Positions 48,565 to 56,932 of a stretch of 64,000 bases of DNA are shown piece after piece (position 1 is the stretch's first letter; each line of letters opens with the position of its first letter). Source of the stretch: an uncultured Collinsella sp. (lineage in GTDB: Bacteria > Actinomycetota > Coriobacteriia > Coriobacteriales > Coriobacteriaceae); contig CAKTVB010000007.1 of the NCBI GenBank assembly GCA_934621295.1, positions 1 through 64,000 on the forward strand. The letters run 5' to 3'. The translations under genes were made by a program, and so were the position numbers. The notes beneath the pieces were generated by a model. The model was not told where the DNA came from, ran no database searches, and was given only the letters and a program-made list of their open reading frames with translations.

Positions 48565-49173
48565 ATGAAGAAGAACCTGACCGAGCTTGTATTCATCCTC
48601 GACAAAAGCGGTTCCATGTGCAATCTGGTTGACGACACCATCGGCGGATACAACGCGCTACTCAAGCAAAACAAGATGACGGAGGGCGAGGCGCTTGTAT
48701 CCACGGTGCTGTTCAATCATAAATCACAGGTGCTGCACGACCGTGTACCTATCGAGGACGTGGCCCTACTGACCTCGCGAGATTACGTGCCGAGTGGATG
48801 TACAGCGCTTCTTGATGCCGTGGGCGGTGCCATCCGTTATCACGAGCGCGTGCAGCACATTTTGCCGCCCGAGTTGCGTCCGGAGCATACTCTGTTCTGC
48901 ATCACCACTGATGGTCTTGAGAACGCGAGCAAAGAGTACAGCTACGCTCGCGTTAAGCGCATGATATCGGCGGCGCAGGAGCGCGGCTGGGAGTTCATGT
49001 TCTTGGGCGCCAATATCGACGCTGCCGAAGAGGCGGGCCGCCTGGGCATCCGTGAAGATCGAGCTGTGCAGTACGAGCCGACGCCGGATGGTGTTTTGTT
49101 CGCCTTTGATACCCTGTGCCAAGCCTCTGTCGCCATGAGGTGCGGCGAGGACCTTGATTTCGAAGAACACTAG
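48565..49173 (+). CDS. von Willebrand factor A domain protein
   Basis: A 202-residue protein consisting of a single vWA domain. The metal-ion-dependent adhesion site is complete: DKSGS (D13-S17), the threonine in SGCTALLDA and the aspartate in TTDGLEN. No signal peptide or membrane helix, so it acts in the cytoplasm, unlike adhesins. The start ATG 48565 is behind AAGGAGG. It lies 139 nt after the macro-HTH gene on the same strand. Related stand-alone vWA proteins occur in Ter-type stress gene neighbourhoods; the link here is only by analogy. Confidence 0.88.
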   Translation: MKKNLTELVFILDKSGSMCNLVDDTIGGYNALLKQNKMTEGEALVSTVLFNHKSQVLHDRVPIEDVALLTSRDYVPSGCTALLDAVGGAIRYHERVQHILPPELRPEHTLFCITTDGLENASKEYSYARVKRMISAAQERGWEFMFLGANIDAAEEAGRLGIREDRAVQYEPTPDGVLFAFDTLCQASVAMRCGEDLDFEEH

Positions 49174-49289
49174 CGCCATTGGCCGGTGCAAGTTCATTGC
49201 GCCTGCTGTTGTTTGCTTTTGTTGCCGGGGGAGTGGCAGCGCTCTTCGCGCCTCCCACCAGCCATCTCTTTAGCTGATTTCCCATCGAA

Positions 49290-49330
49290 AAGCCGCTGCC
49301 GAAGCATTTCGGTAGCGGCTTTTTCTTTTT
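49290..49330 (+). terminator. Terminator after the vWA gene
   Basis: AGCCGCTGCCGAA pairs with TTCGGTAGCGGCT and is followed by TTTTCTTTTT. Confidence 0.92.
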
Positions 49331-49375
49331 CAGCCTTGTCTGCGCCCCTTCAGTTTGCTATTCTAAGCAGCGGGG

Positions 49376-49405
49376 TAATACATAGTAATACTAAGTAATA
49401 CCAAT
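49376..49405 (+). promoter_or_regulatory. Three 10-bp direct repeats upstream of the RHH gene
   Basis: GTAATACATA, GTAATACTAA and GTAATACCAA follow each other without gap, one per helical turn. This is the layout bound by ribbon-helix-helix repressors. The repeats lie 84 nt before the RHH gene start, in the 315-nt gap after the vWA gene. Confidence 0.7.
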
Positions 49406-49488
49406 ATGACATAAACGAACCACGCGCGAGTTCAAGCCCAGCCGCATGCTCGCGCACACGCAGCACATCGATCCGCAAAGGAATCGAC

Positions 49489-49707
49489 ATGGCAGAAAAA
49501 ATGACCCCAGTTGTCGCGAAGGTCCTGCCCGAGGAAAAGGCAGCCTTCGCGGCAGCAACCCAACTCGTGGGCACTACGCCGTCAAACGCAATACGCATGT
49601 TCATTGCCGCCTTCAACCGGTGCGGTACGTTTCCCTTTGATATATCTCCTGCCGGAGCGTTTGGGCGTGAGGTGGATGGGAACACTTCACCCGAGGTGAG
49701 AGCATGA
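49489..49707 (+). CDS. RelB/DinJ-like ribbon-helix-helix antitoxin homologue
   Basis: 72 residues. The N-terminal PVVAKVLPEEKAAFAAATQLVGTTPSNAIRMFIAAFNRCGTFPFDI matches the RelB/DinJ antitoxin fold, in which a beta strand and two helices form a DNA-binding dimer. The C terminus is short and would bind a toxin in a normal pair. No YafQ or RelE toxin follows; instead the stop overlaps the start of a CPBP membrane protein (ATGA). The start ATG 49489 is behind AAAGGA. It is probably the repressor of its own operon, acting on the three 10-bp repeats upstream. Confidence 0.85.
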   Translation: MAEKMTPVVAKVLPEEKAAFAAATQLVGTTPSNAIRMFIAAFNRCGTFPFDISPAGAFGREVDGNTSPEVRA

Positions 49708-50726
49708 GCGAATTCAATATCCCAGCTTCCCGCGAGCAGGCCGCACCGCCTCGAATCGCCCCTGTGGATGCCGTCAAAAATGGCGTTGCGTATCTGCTGG
49801 CGGACCTTGGCGTGTTCGGCGTCGTCGAGGGTGCGCAGCTCGTCGTCGGCCTTGCTTGGGGTGTGGGCTTTGCGTCCCTCTGGGCCGCCGGATTTTTCAC
49901 TGGAGACGTAGAGGCCATATTCGACGACAGCCTGGCCTATGCCCTTGCGTTCGCGCAACTGCTGACGCTTGCCGTGACCATGCCCTGGTGGTGGTGTCGC
50001 ATTCGGCCGCGCTCGTTTTCGGCCGCACGCGACCGCGAGCTCCCGCGAGGCGACGCATCGTTCATGCGCGTTGTCGGCATCATCTTGCTGGGCGTCGCCA
50101 TGCAGATGATCATCTCCTATATCCTCTCGCTGGTGCTGCCCATGTTTCCTTCGCTCGAAGAGGGCTACGACGAGATGATGAACGACGGGACGACGAGCGA
50201 GCTGAGCGTCATTTCGCTTTTGGTAGTTGCAGTGGGCGCGCCCATTTCCGAGGAAATCGCATGTCGTGGCCTTATGCTCGAGTTTTCTCTGCGCGCGGTG
50301 TGCCCCGAGTGGCGTGAGGCCTGGCGCGAGCGCGGGTGTCGGCACCGTGCACGCCTTCCCTTAGGCGATGCGAGCGTGTTGCAGGTTCTGCCCGCGCGCT
50401 TTTGGATCGCAAATCTCATCCAGGCTGTGCTCTTTGGCATCCTGCATATGAATCTTGTACAGGGAATCTATGCGGGGGCGATGGGCCTTGTCTTTGGCTG
50501 GGTCTTTTGGCGCAGCGGAAAGATGCGCTACAACATCGGTTTGCACCTGGTGCTCAACTTCTCGTCATACTTTGTGGGCGTTATCGATGTTGTGTTTGGC
50601 CTGCTTGGTCCTATAGTCGAGCTCATCGCCTTCATAGCGATGCTGGTGCTTGGCGCCATCTTGTTTTGGCTCGGCACAAAAGAGGGGCAACACCCTTCCG
50701 GGATCTTGCCCCAATTCCAGCACTAG
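49704..50726 (+). CDS. CPBP family intramembrane metalloprotease
   Basis: A 340-residue membrane protein with about eight helices. The CPBP/Abi motifs are present: EEIACRG (glutamate pair and arginine, ~190-196), FGILHMNLVQGIYA (histidine), and LHLVLNF (histidine, asparagine). Members cut membrane proteins, e.g. in CAAX processing or bacteriocin self-immunity. A ~15-residue hydrophilic insert (WRERGCRHRARLPLGDASV) lies after the first motif. The start ATG 49704 overlaps the stop of the RHH gene, so the two are translated together. The 3' end overlaps the convergent YgiQ gene by 4 nt. Confidence 0.87.
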   Translation: MSEFNIPASREQAAPPRIAPVDAVKNGVAYLLADLGVFGVVEGAQLVVGLAWGVGFASLWAAGFFTGDVEAIFDDSLAYALAFAQLLTLAVTMPWWWCRIRPRSFSAARDRELPRGDASFMRVVGIILLGVAMQMIISYILSLVLPMFPSLEEGYDEMMNDGTTSELSVISLLVVAVGAPISEEIACRGLMLEFSLRAVCPEWREAWRERGCRHRARLPLGDASVLQVLPARFWIANLIQAVLFGILHMNLVQGIYAGAMGLVFGWVFWRSGKMRYNIGLHLVLNFSSYFVGVIDVVFGLLGPIVELIAFIAMLVLGAILFWLGTKEGQHPSGILPQFQH

Positions 50727-52855
50727 CCGCGGCGGCCTTGGCGATTGGCTCCTTGGCGTCCCTGAGCGGCACGATTGCACGCCGCTGCATTTTGTGCGCG
50801 ATTCATGTGCTGGGCCCCATTTGGCCCGCGATGCTGCTTTGAGGCCGCACCCGTTTGGTTGTGTCGGCTGCTCGCATGCTGTCGCTTAGCTCCGCCTGCG
50901 CCCTTGGTTTTGTCGTTGCCCTTTTTGGGCGCGGCGCCTTCTTGCGGAGGGACGGGGCGAATAAGGCAGTGCTTGTCGTAGCCGATCAAATCACGCCTGC
51001 CTGCAGCGATAAGCGCCTCGCGCACGAGCTTGTAGTTCTCGGGTTTGCGGTACTGAATGAGCGCGCGCTGCATCGCTTTTTCGTGAGGGTCGCGTGCTAC
51101 GTAGACCGGTTTCATGGTGCGCGGGTCCACGCCGGTGTAATACATGCACGTGGACATCGTCGAAGGCGTGGGGTAGAAGTCCTGCACTTGCTCGGGCATA
51201 TAACCCATGTCGCGCACGGCGCAGGCGAGCTCCACGGCCTCCTTCATGGTCGAGCCGGGATGCGAGCTAATGAGGTAGGGCACCACAAACTGGTTGAGCC
51301 CGTATTGCTCGTTGATCTTGTCAAAGCGGCGGCAGAAGGCGTCGTAGACGGCGCGGCTCGGCTTGCCCATCACGCTGAGTACGGCATCGCTTACATGCTC
51401 GGGCGCTAGGCGCAGCTGGCCGGAGACGTGATGCTGCAGCAGCTCGAGCATAAATTCGTCCGAGGCGTCGGCCATGGTGTAGTCAAAGCGAATGCCGCTT
51501 CGGATAAAGACCTTCTTGATGCCGGGTATCGAACGCAGGTCGCGCAGCAGCTGCGTGTACCCGCTCTCATCCACCACCATGTTCTTGCAGACGCTCGGCC
51601 ACAGACAGCGCTTGTTCTTGCACACACCGTGCTTGAGCTGCTTGTCGCAGGCAGGGCGGAAGAAGTTGGCGGTAGGGCCGCCCACATCGTTGATGTAGCC
51701 CTTGAACTCGGGGTCGTGGGTGAGCGTCTCGGCTTCGCGCATGATGCTGTCGTGGCTTCGCACCTGCAAAACGCGACCCTGATGGAAGGTGAGCGCGCAA
51801 AAGCTGCACTCGCCAAAGCAGCCGCGGTTGCTCGATATGGAGAAACGCACTTCGGAAAAAGCGGGGATGCCGCCCGCCTCGTCGTAGTCGGGGTGCCAAT
51901 GGCGCGCGTAGGGGAGTTCGGCAACCTCGTCCATCTCCTGCGTGGTCAGCGTTGCCGAAGGCGGGTTTTGCACCACGAAGACGCCGTTGGGGTAGGGCTC
52001 CACTAGGCGCTGCCCGGTGATGGGGTCCATATTTTGTTGCTGGATGTTAAAGCTCTTGGCGTACGTGAGTCGGTCGCTGTTGAGCTCATCCCAGCTTGGG
52101 AGCAGGTGGTAATCGTATACAGCATCGAGTGCCCCTTCGCCACTCGTGCGGTAGACCGTGCCGTTAACATAGGTGATCTGATCGATGGGCAAACCGGCAT
52201 CGAGGGCGTCGGCTATCTCGATGATGGCATGCTCGCCCATGCCGTAGATGAGCAGGTCGGCGCTCGAGTCGAGCAGTACCGAGCGCTTGAGCTTGTCTTG
52301 CCAGTAGTCATAGTGCGCAAGGCGTCGTAGGCTCGCCTCGATGCCGCCGATGATAATGGGCGTGTGTTTGTACGTGCGGCGGATGAGGTTACCGTAAACC
52401 GTCACCGCTCGGTTTGGTCGACGTCCGGCTTCGCCGCCGGGAGTATAGGCATCCGTATGGCGGCGGTGCTTGGTCACGGAGTAATGATTGACCATCGAGT
52501 CCATGTTGCCGGCGCTCACCAAAAAGCCCAGGCGCGGCTCGCCGAGCACCGAGATGCTCTCAGGGTCGTTCCAATCCGGCTGGCAGATGATGCCCACGCG
52601 ATAGCCATGTGCCTCGAGAATGCGGCTGATGATGGCCATGCCAAAGCTGGAATGGTCGACGTAGGCGTCGCCGCAGATATAGACAAAGTCGCATGCGTCC
52701 CATCCGCGCGCGTCCATATCGGCGCGCGAGACGGGTAAGAACTTATCGCGCTCGGGGCGCCAGGCGGCGTGCTTTTTGGACGAGGTCTTTGCTTTGCGAG
52801 GCGCAGGCGCGCCGTCGGTCGTTTTTTTATTCCTATGTTCGACCTGCTTTGCCAT
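50723..52855 (-). CDS. YgiQ family radical SAM protein
   Basis: A 710-residue radical SAM enzyme of the YgiQ family (UPF0313), whose reaction is still unknown. The cluster motif CFGECSFCALTFHQG (CxxxCxxC) is in the middle; upstream lies PFLPVSRADMDARGWDACDFVYICGDAYVDHSSFG-like N-terminal domain sequence, and downstream the LRLAPEHVSDAVLSVMGKPS block of the family. The last ~60 residues are low in complexity, rich in Lys, Gln, Asn, Arg and His. The start ATG 52855 has AAGGA 5 nt upstream; ATG 52861 overlaps that site. Confidence 0.92.
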   Translation of the reverse strand: MAKQVEHRNKKTTDGAPAPRKAKTSSKKHAAWRPERDKFLPVSRADMDARGWDACDFVYICGDAYVDHSSFGMAIISRILEAHGYRVGIICQPDWNDPESISVLGEPRLGFLVSAGNMDSMVNHYSVTKHRRHTDAYTPGGEAGRRPNRAVTVYGNLIRRTYKHTPIIIGGIEASLRRLAHYDYWQDKLKRSVLLDSSADLLIYGMGEHAIIEIADALDAGLPIDQITYVNGTVYRTSGEGALDAVYDYHLLPSWDELNSDRLTYAKSFNIQQQNMDPITGQRLVEPYPNGVFVVQNPPSATLTTQEMDEVAELPYARHWHPDYDEAGGIPAFSEVRFSISSNRGCFGECSFCALTFHQGRVLQVRSHDSIMREAETLTHDPEFKGYINDVGGPTANFFRPACDKQLKHGVCKNKRCLWPSVCKNMVVDESGYTQLLRDLRSIPGIKKVFIRSGIRFDYTMADASDEFMLELLQHHVSGQLRLAPEHVSDAVLSVMGKPSRAVYDAFCRRFDKINEQYGLNQFVVPYLISSHPGSTMKEAVELACAVRDMGYMPEQVQDFYPTPSTMSTCMYYTGVDPRTMKPVYVARDPHEKAMQRALIQYRKPENYKLVREALIAAGRRDLIGYDKHCLIRPVPPQEGAAPKKGNDKTKGAGGAKRQHASSRHNQTGAASKQHRGPNGAQHMNRAQNAAACNRAAQGRQGANRQGRRG

Positions 52856-52998
52856 GAGCATCCTTCATACGCTTCTGTTTTTAGGAATTGTACCAATTGC
52901 GTTACCGAGGCGCGCGCCCATGTGGCGCCCGCAACAGTTGCGCTAGGATGGGTTCGATAATGATTGTCGAATAATGCAAATTGGGGGACACGCTTTCT

Positions 52999-53676
52999 AT
53001 GCAGCGTGCAAAGCAGATCTCGGAATCAATCGAGCTCGGAGCGATTTTGGCGCTTGCCGGTGGCTTTATGGACGCCTATTCCTATATTGGCCGTGGGGGC
53101 GTGTTCGCAAACGCCCAGACCGGTAACATCCTTTTGGTAGGCATCCATCTATCCCTTGGCGAGTTTTCCCAGGCGGCTCGCTTTTTGTTCCCCGTCCTCT
53201 CCTTCGCATTGGGCATCATGCTCTCCGATCTGATTCATGAGCGCTTTTCGAGTTTGTTTCACTGGCGTCAGGTGACGGTGCTTCTTGAGGCACTCATCCT
53301 TTTTGCCGTGAGCTTCATCGCTGCGGATCTTAACCTGCTTGCCAACTGCCTCACCTCGTTTGCCTGTGGCATGCAGGTGGAATCGTTCCGCAAGATTCAC
53401 GGCAAGGGCATCGCGACCACCATGTGTATTGGCAACCTGCGTTCTGCCTTGCAAAACGTCGACGATTACATCATTACGCACAATCGAGGCTTCTTAGAAA
53501 ACGGCGCACTTTATTTTGGTGTCATCCTGTGCTTCGTGATGGGCGCTGTCCTGGGAAACTGGTGTATCGAGCGGCTGGGCCTGCATGCGATTGCCGTAGC
53601 TTCTGCTCTGTTGGCGGTCTCTTTCGCCATCATGTTTATCGACCGCGAGCATCCTCATGCAAAGGCGGGAAAGTAG
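52999..53676 (+). CDS. YoaK/DUF1275 family membrane protein
   Basis: A 225-residue membrane protein with about six helices. Family hallmarks are GGFMDAYSYIGRGGVFANAQTGNILLVG at the N terminus, and CLTSFACGMQVESFRKIHGKGIATTMCIGNLRSALQ. DUF1275 function is not known, though it is often proposed as a transporter. The start ATG 52999 follows GGGGGACA; a TTG at 52981 is in frame but lies on the site. Single gene. Confidence 0.88.
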   Translation: MQRAKQISESIELGAILALAGGFMDAYSYIGRGGVFANAQTGNILLVGIHLSLGEFSQAARFLFPVLSFALGIMLSDLIHERFSSLFHWRQVTVLLEALILFAVSFIAADLNLLANCLTSFACGMQVESFRKIHGKGIATTMCIGNLRSALQNVDDYIITHNRGFLENGALYFGVILCFVMGAVLGNWCIERLGLHAIAVASALLAVSFAIMFIDREHPHAKAGK

Positions 53677-53889
53677 TTCTTTGGGCCGTTGAAATGTGAC
53701 GGCCGTGTGTGCAAGCATTTCTTGAATTGCCGTTGGGCGACATTCCTATATACGAACCGATTGCCTAAAACACGAACGCCTTCCTTTTTAGCCCTTTTGC
53801 CTGCGGAAATGGCCTTTTGTTGTCGTCTATTATGCGAGAAGACCAAAACCAGTCACCCAAGGTTGTGCTTGATGATTTGGCCGTGCGGG

Positions 53890-53933
53890 TATATTGAGTG
53901 CCGTTAGGGGATGGCGCGCGGTTGGCGCCATCC
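53890..53933 (+). promoter_or_regulatory. -10 and leader hairpin of the iron ADH gene
   Basis: TATATT (53890-53895) is a fair -10. Just behind it, GGATGGCGC/GCGCCATCC (53909-53933) folds into a 9-bp hairpin in the leader before AGGAGG. The remaining ~210 nt after the DUF1275 gene hold nothing else I recognise. Confidence 0.5.
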
Positions 53934-53959
53934 GCATTGAGGAGCCAGGAGGCACATTT

Positions 53960-55126
53960 ATGGCTAACCGTTTCGTTCTCAACACCGTCAGCTACCACGG
54001 TTCCGGCGCTATCAAGGAGATTCCCGGCGAGCTCCAGCGCCGCGGCTACAAGAAGGTCTTCGTCTGCTCCGACCCCGACCTGGTCAAGTTCGGCGTGACC
54101 TCCAAGGTCACCGACGAGCTCGACGCCGCCGGCATCGCCTGGAGCCTCTACTCCGAGATCAAGCCCAACCCCACCATCAAGAACGTCCAGGACGGCGTGG
54201 CTGCCTTCAAGGCCGCCGAGGCCGACTCCATCGTGACCATCGGCGGCGGCTCCTCCATGGACACCGCCAAGGCCATCGGCATCATCATCAACAACCCCGA
54301 GTTCGCCGACGTGCGCTCCCTTGAGGGCGTCGCCCCCACCAAGAACCACGCCGTGTTCACCGTCGCCGTGCCGACGACCGCCGGCACCGCCGCTGAGGTG
54401 ACCATCAACTACGTGATCACCGACCCCGAGAAGGTCCGCAAGTTCGTCTGCGTCGACACCAACGACATCCCTGAGGTCGCCGTCGTCGACCCCGACATGA
54501 TGGCCTCCATGCCCGCCGGCCTCACCGCCGCCACCGGCATGGACGCGCTCACCCACGCCATCGAGGGCTACACCACCCAGGGCGCCTGGGAGCTCTCCGA
54601 CATGTTCCACTACAAGGCCATCGAGCTCATCTCCAAGAACCTGCGCGACTCCGTCGCCGAGGCCAAGAGCGGCGAGCCGGGCAGCGGCCGCGAGGGCATG
54701 GCGCTCGGCCAGTACATCGCCGGCATGGGCTTCTCCAATGTCGGCCTGGGCATCGACCACGCCATGGCACACACCCTGTCCGCCCACTACGACACCCCGC
54801 ACGGCGTCGCCTGCGCCATGCTGCTGCCGATCGCCATGGAGTTCAACAAGCCCGTCGTGACTAAGCGCCTGGCCGAGGTCGCCGTCGCCATGGGCGTCGA
54901 CACCGCCGGCATGAGCGAGGACGAGGCCGCCGACGCCGCCATCGCCGCCGTCAAGCAGCTCTCCGCCGACGTGAACATCCCGCACGTCTGCGAGGCCATG
55001 AAGGCCGACGAGATCGAGGTGCTCGCCAAGGACGCCATGGCCGACGCCTGCTTCCCGGGCAACCCTCGCGAGGCCACGCTCGACGACGTCATCGAGCTCT
55101 TCAAGAAGATCTGCCCGGCAGCCTAG
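53960..55126 (+). CDS. Iron-containing (type III) alcohol dehydrogenase
   Basis: A 388-residue NAD(P)-linked dehydrogenase. The GGGSSMDTAKAIG nucleotide-binding loop and the metal ligands are present: D and H in MDALTHAIEGY, and the histidines in DHAMAHTLSAHYDTPHG. It would reduce an aldehyde to an alcohol in fermentation (ethanol, butanol, propanediol or lactaldehyde types); the substrate is not fixed. Codon use is the most biased in the window, with C in almost every third position of two- and four-codon sets, which suggests very high expression. The start ATG 53960 is behind AGGAGG. Confidence 0.93.
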   Translation: MANRFVLNTVSYHGSGAIKEIPGELQRRGYKKVFVCSDPDLVKFGVTSKVTDELDAAGIAWSLYSEIKPNPTIKNVQDGVAAFKAAEADSIVTIGGGSSMDTAKAIGIIINNPEFADVRSLEGVAPTKNHAVFTVAVPTTAGTAAEVTINYVITDPEKVRKFVCVDTNDIPEVAVVDPDMMASMPAGLTAATGMDALTHAIEGYTTQGAWELSDMFHYKAIELISKNLRDSVAEAKSGEPGSGREGMALGQYIAGMGFSNVGLGIDHAMAHTLSAHYDTPHGVACAMLLPIAMEFNKPVVTKRLAEVAVAMGVDTAGMSEDEAADAAIAAVKQLSADVNIPHVCEAMKADEIEVLAKDAMADACFPGNPREATLDDVIELFKKICPAA

Positions 55127-55157
55127 CCGCGCGTCTTTATTGAGTGATGCTATATAT

Positions 55158-55195
55158 GCCGGAGAGGGTTCGTCCCTTTCCGGCATTTTTCTGTT
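55158..55195 (+). terminator. Iron ADH terminator
   Basis: GCCGGAGAGGG pairs with CCCTTTCCGGC and is followed by ATTTTTC. Confidence 0.9.
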
Positions 55196-55246
55196 TGCCG
55201 CTCGTCTTGTGTACTATGGAGAAAACCGACCGGGAAGGAGCCCGAT

Positions 55247-55687
55247 ATGACAAAACCTCGTTTTGCCACGAAGGTGGCGATTTGTCTCGGTTGCATCGTT
55301 GCCCTTGGTGTAGTTGCCCTGGTTGCACATCATGCGCTATCTGGGCAGGGTGTCTCGTGGACCGCTGAGCAGGACGAATCGCTCGATATTCTTACGACGA
55401 AGGCCGTGGGTGACGCCGAGGTGGCTCAGCCGGAAGAGGGCTGGGCTCCCCGCGACGGCTATATCCAGCTCCAGCTTTTGGGCTCCTCGATCCCTGAGCA
55501 AGAGATCGAATCGGTCGAGCAGGATGGCGACGAACTCACAGTTACGCTCAAGGTGCAAGATGGCCCCATGACCATGGACATTCTGCTTACCGAATGGCGC
55601 CTCACCGGCGGCGACGTTGAGAGCATTAAGTCCGTAACCATCGATTACGGCAGAGGCGATATCCGCCATGCCCCTCAATGCCCCTAG
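55247..55687 (+). CDS. Small membrane-anchored hypothetical protein
   Basis: 146 residues. Residues 1-8 are basic and residues 9-~32 (VAICLGCIVALGVVALVAHHAL) form one hydrophobic segment, either a signal peptide or an anchor; there is no lipobox. The rest is a soluble, acidic outer domain with no recognised family (GYIQLQLLGSSIPEQEIESVEQDGDELTVTLKVQDGPMTMDILLTEWRL looks like beta strands). The start ATG 55247 follows GAAGGAG. A 34-nt palindrome starts 2 nt after the stop. Function unknown. Confidence 0.75.
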   Translation: MTKPRFATKVAICLGCIVALGVVALVAHHALSGQGVSWTAEQDESLDILTTKAVGDAEVAQPEEGWAPRDGYIQLQLLGSSIPEQEIESVEQDGDELTVTLKVQDGPMTMDILLTEWRLTGGDVESIKSVTIDYGRGDIRHAPQCP

Positions 55688-55689
55688 AA

Positions 55690-55723
55690 TGTGACAAAAA
55701 GTCGACAGGTTTATTTTGTCACA
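55690..55723 (+). repeat. 34-nt palindromic repeat, copy 4 (best copy)
   Basis: Exact arms TGTGACAAAA and TTTTGTCACA around AGTCGACAGGTTTA. It begins 2 nt after the stop of the small membrane protein and lies 49 nt before the M42 peptidase start. Confidence 0.88.
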
Positions 55724-55771
55724 TTTTCACATTTCATTCATATATCAACCCATCAACCCAGAGGAGAGAAC

Positions 55772-56791
55772 ATGACCGAAACACTCGATTACATCGGAGA
55801 CCAGCTCAAGGCGCTCACCGCCATTCCGAGCCCCACGGGATTTACCCGCGCGGTGACTGACTACGTGATGGAAACCCTTGAAGGGATGGGTTTTGCGCCC
55901 GAGCGCTCGACGAAGGGCAACGTGCTTGTGTGCCTGGGCGGCGAGGGCGAGCCTCTCGTGCTGGCGAGCCACGTGGACACGCTTGGCGCCATGGTTCGCT
56001 CCATTAAAGACAACGGCCGCTTGCGCCCGACGACCCTCGGCGGTCACCAGTGGTCTACGGCCGATGGTGAAAACTGCACCGTGCACACGCGTGATGGTCG
56101 CGTCTACACCGGTGTCGTGCTCAACACCGAGCCTTCGGCTCATGTGGCGGACGAGCCGGTTAAGACCGACGAGAAGAACATGGAGATCTTGCTCGACGAG
56201 AACGTCGACACCAAAGATGGCGTGAGTGAGCTGGGCATCCAGACGGGCGACATCATCGCCATGGATCCGCGCACAGTGATTACCGAGAGCGGCTACATCA
56301 AGAGCCGTTTCCTGGACGACAAGCTTTCTGCCGCCATCTTACTGGGTCTGGCCCGCGCGGTCGCTGCGGGGGACATTAAGCTCTCTCGCAAGGTGTCCTT
56401 GCTCTTCACGGTGTACGAGGAGGTCGGCCATGGCGGCGCCTTCGTGCCGGCAGACACGTGCGAGATGATCAGCGTGGATATGGGCTGTGTGGGCGACGAT
56501 CTGGGCTGTACCGAGCGCATGGTCTCCATCTGCGCCAAGGATTCTGGTGGCCCGTACAATTACGAGCTGGTGAGCGCGCTTGCCGATGCGGCCAAGCGCT
56601 TGGACCTTGGCTACGCCATCGACGTCTACCCACATTACGGATCCGACGTGGAGGCTACGCTTCGTGCAGGCTATGACATTCGCCACGGTCTCATCGGTCC
56701 CGGCGTGTACGCGAGCCATAACTACGAGCGCTCGCACATGGACGGTGTGCGCAACACGTACGAGCTGCTGCGTGCATACGTGGGGGAGTAA
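55772..56791 (+). CDS. M42 family aminopeptidase (metallopeptidase)
   Basis: A 339-residue cytosolic aminopeptidase or endoglucanase-like M42 enzyme. The two-metal site is visible: H and D in ASHVDTLGAM, D in RFLDDKLSAA, catalytic glutamates in YEEVGHGGA, D in SVDMGCVGDD, and a final histidine in GVYASHNYERSH. The large insert with LRPTTLGGHQWSTADGENCTVHTRDGRVYTGVV is the family's dimerisation/tetrahedral domain. The start ATG 55772 is behind GAGGAGAG. Such enzymes trim short peptides. Confidence 0.92.
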   Translation: MTETLDYIGDQLKALTAIPSPTGFTRAVTDYVMETLEGMGFAPERSTKGNVLVCLGGEGEPLVLASHVDTLGAMVRSIKDNGRLRPTTLGGHQWSTADGENCTVHTRDGRVYTGVVLNTEPSAHVADEPVKTDEKNMEILLDENVDTKDGVSELGIQTGDIIAMDPRTVITESGYIKSRFLDDKLSAAILLGLARAVAAGDIKLSRKVSLLFTVYEEVGHGGAFVPADTCEMISVDMGCVGDDLGCTERMVSICAKDSGGPYNYELVSALADAAKRLDLGYAIDVYPHYGSDVEATLRAGYDIRHGLIGPGVYASHNYERSHMDGVRNTYELLRAYVGE

Positions 56792-56932
56792 CATCCCGGC
56801 AATCGCTTCTGACAACTGCTCTTAAGGACAAACATGCCGAGATGGCCCGCAATGGTCGTCTCGGTATTGTGCGTTGTGGGCAAGGTGGGCTTCCTGCCGT
56901 TTGCGGGCGTGCTCCGTACCCCCCAAGCCGCG

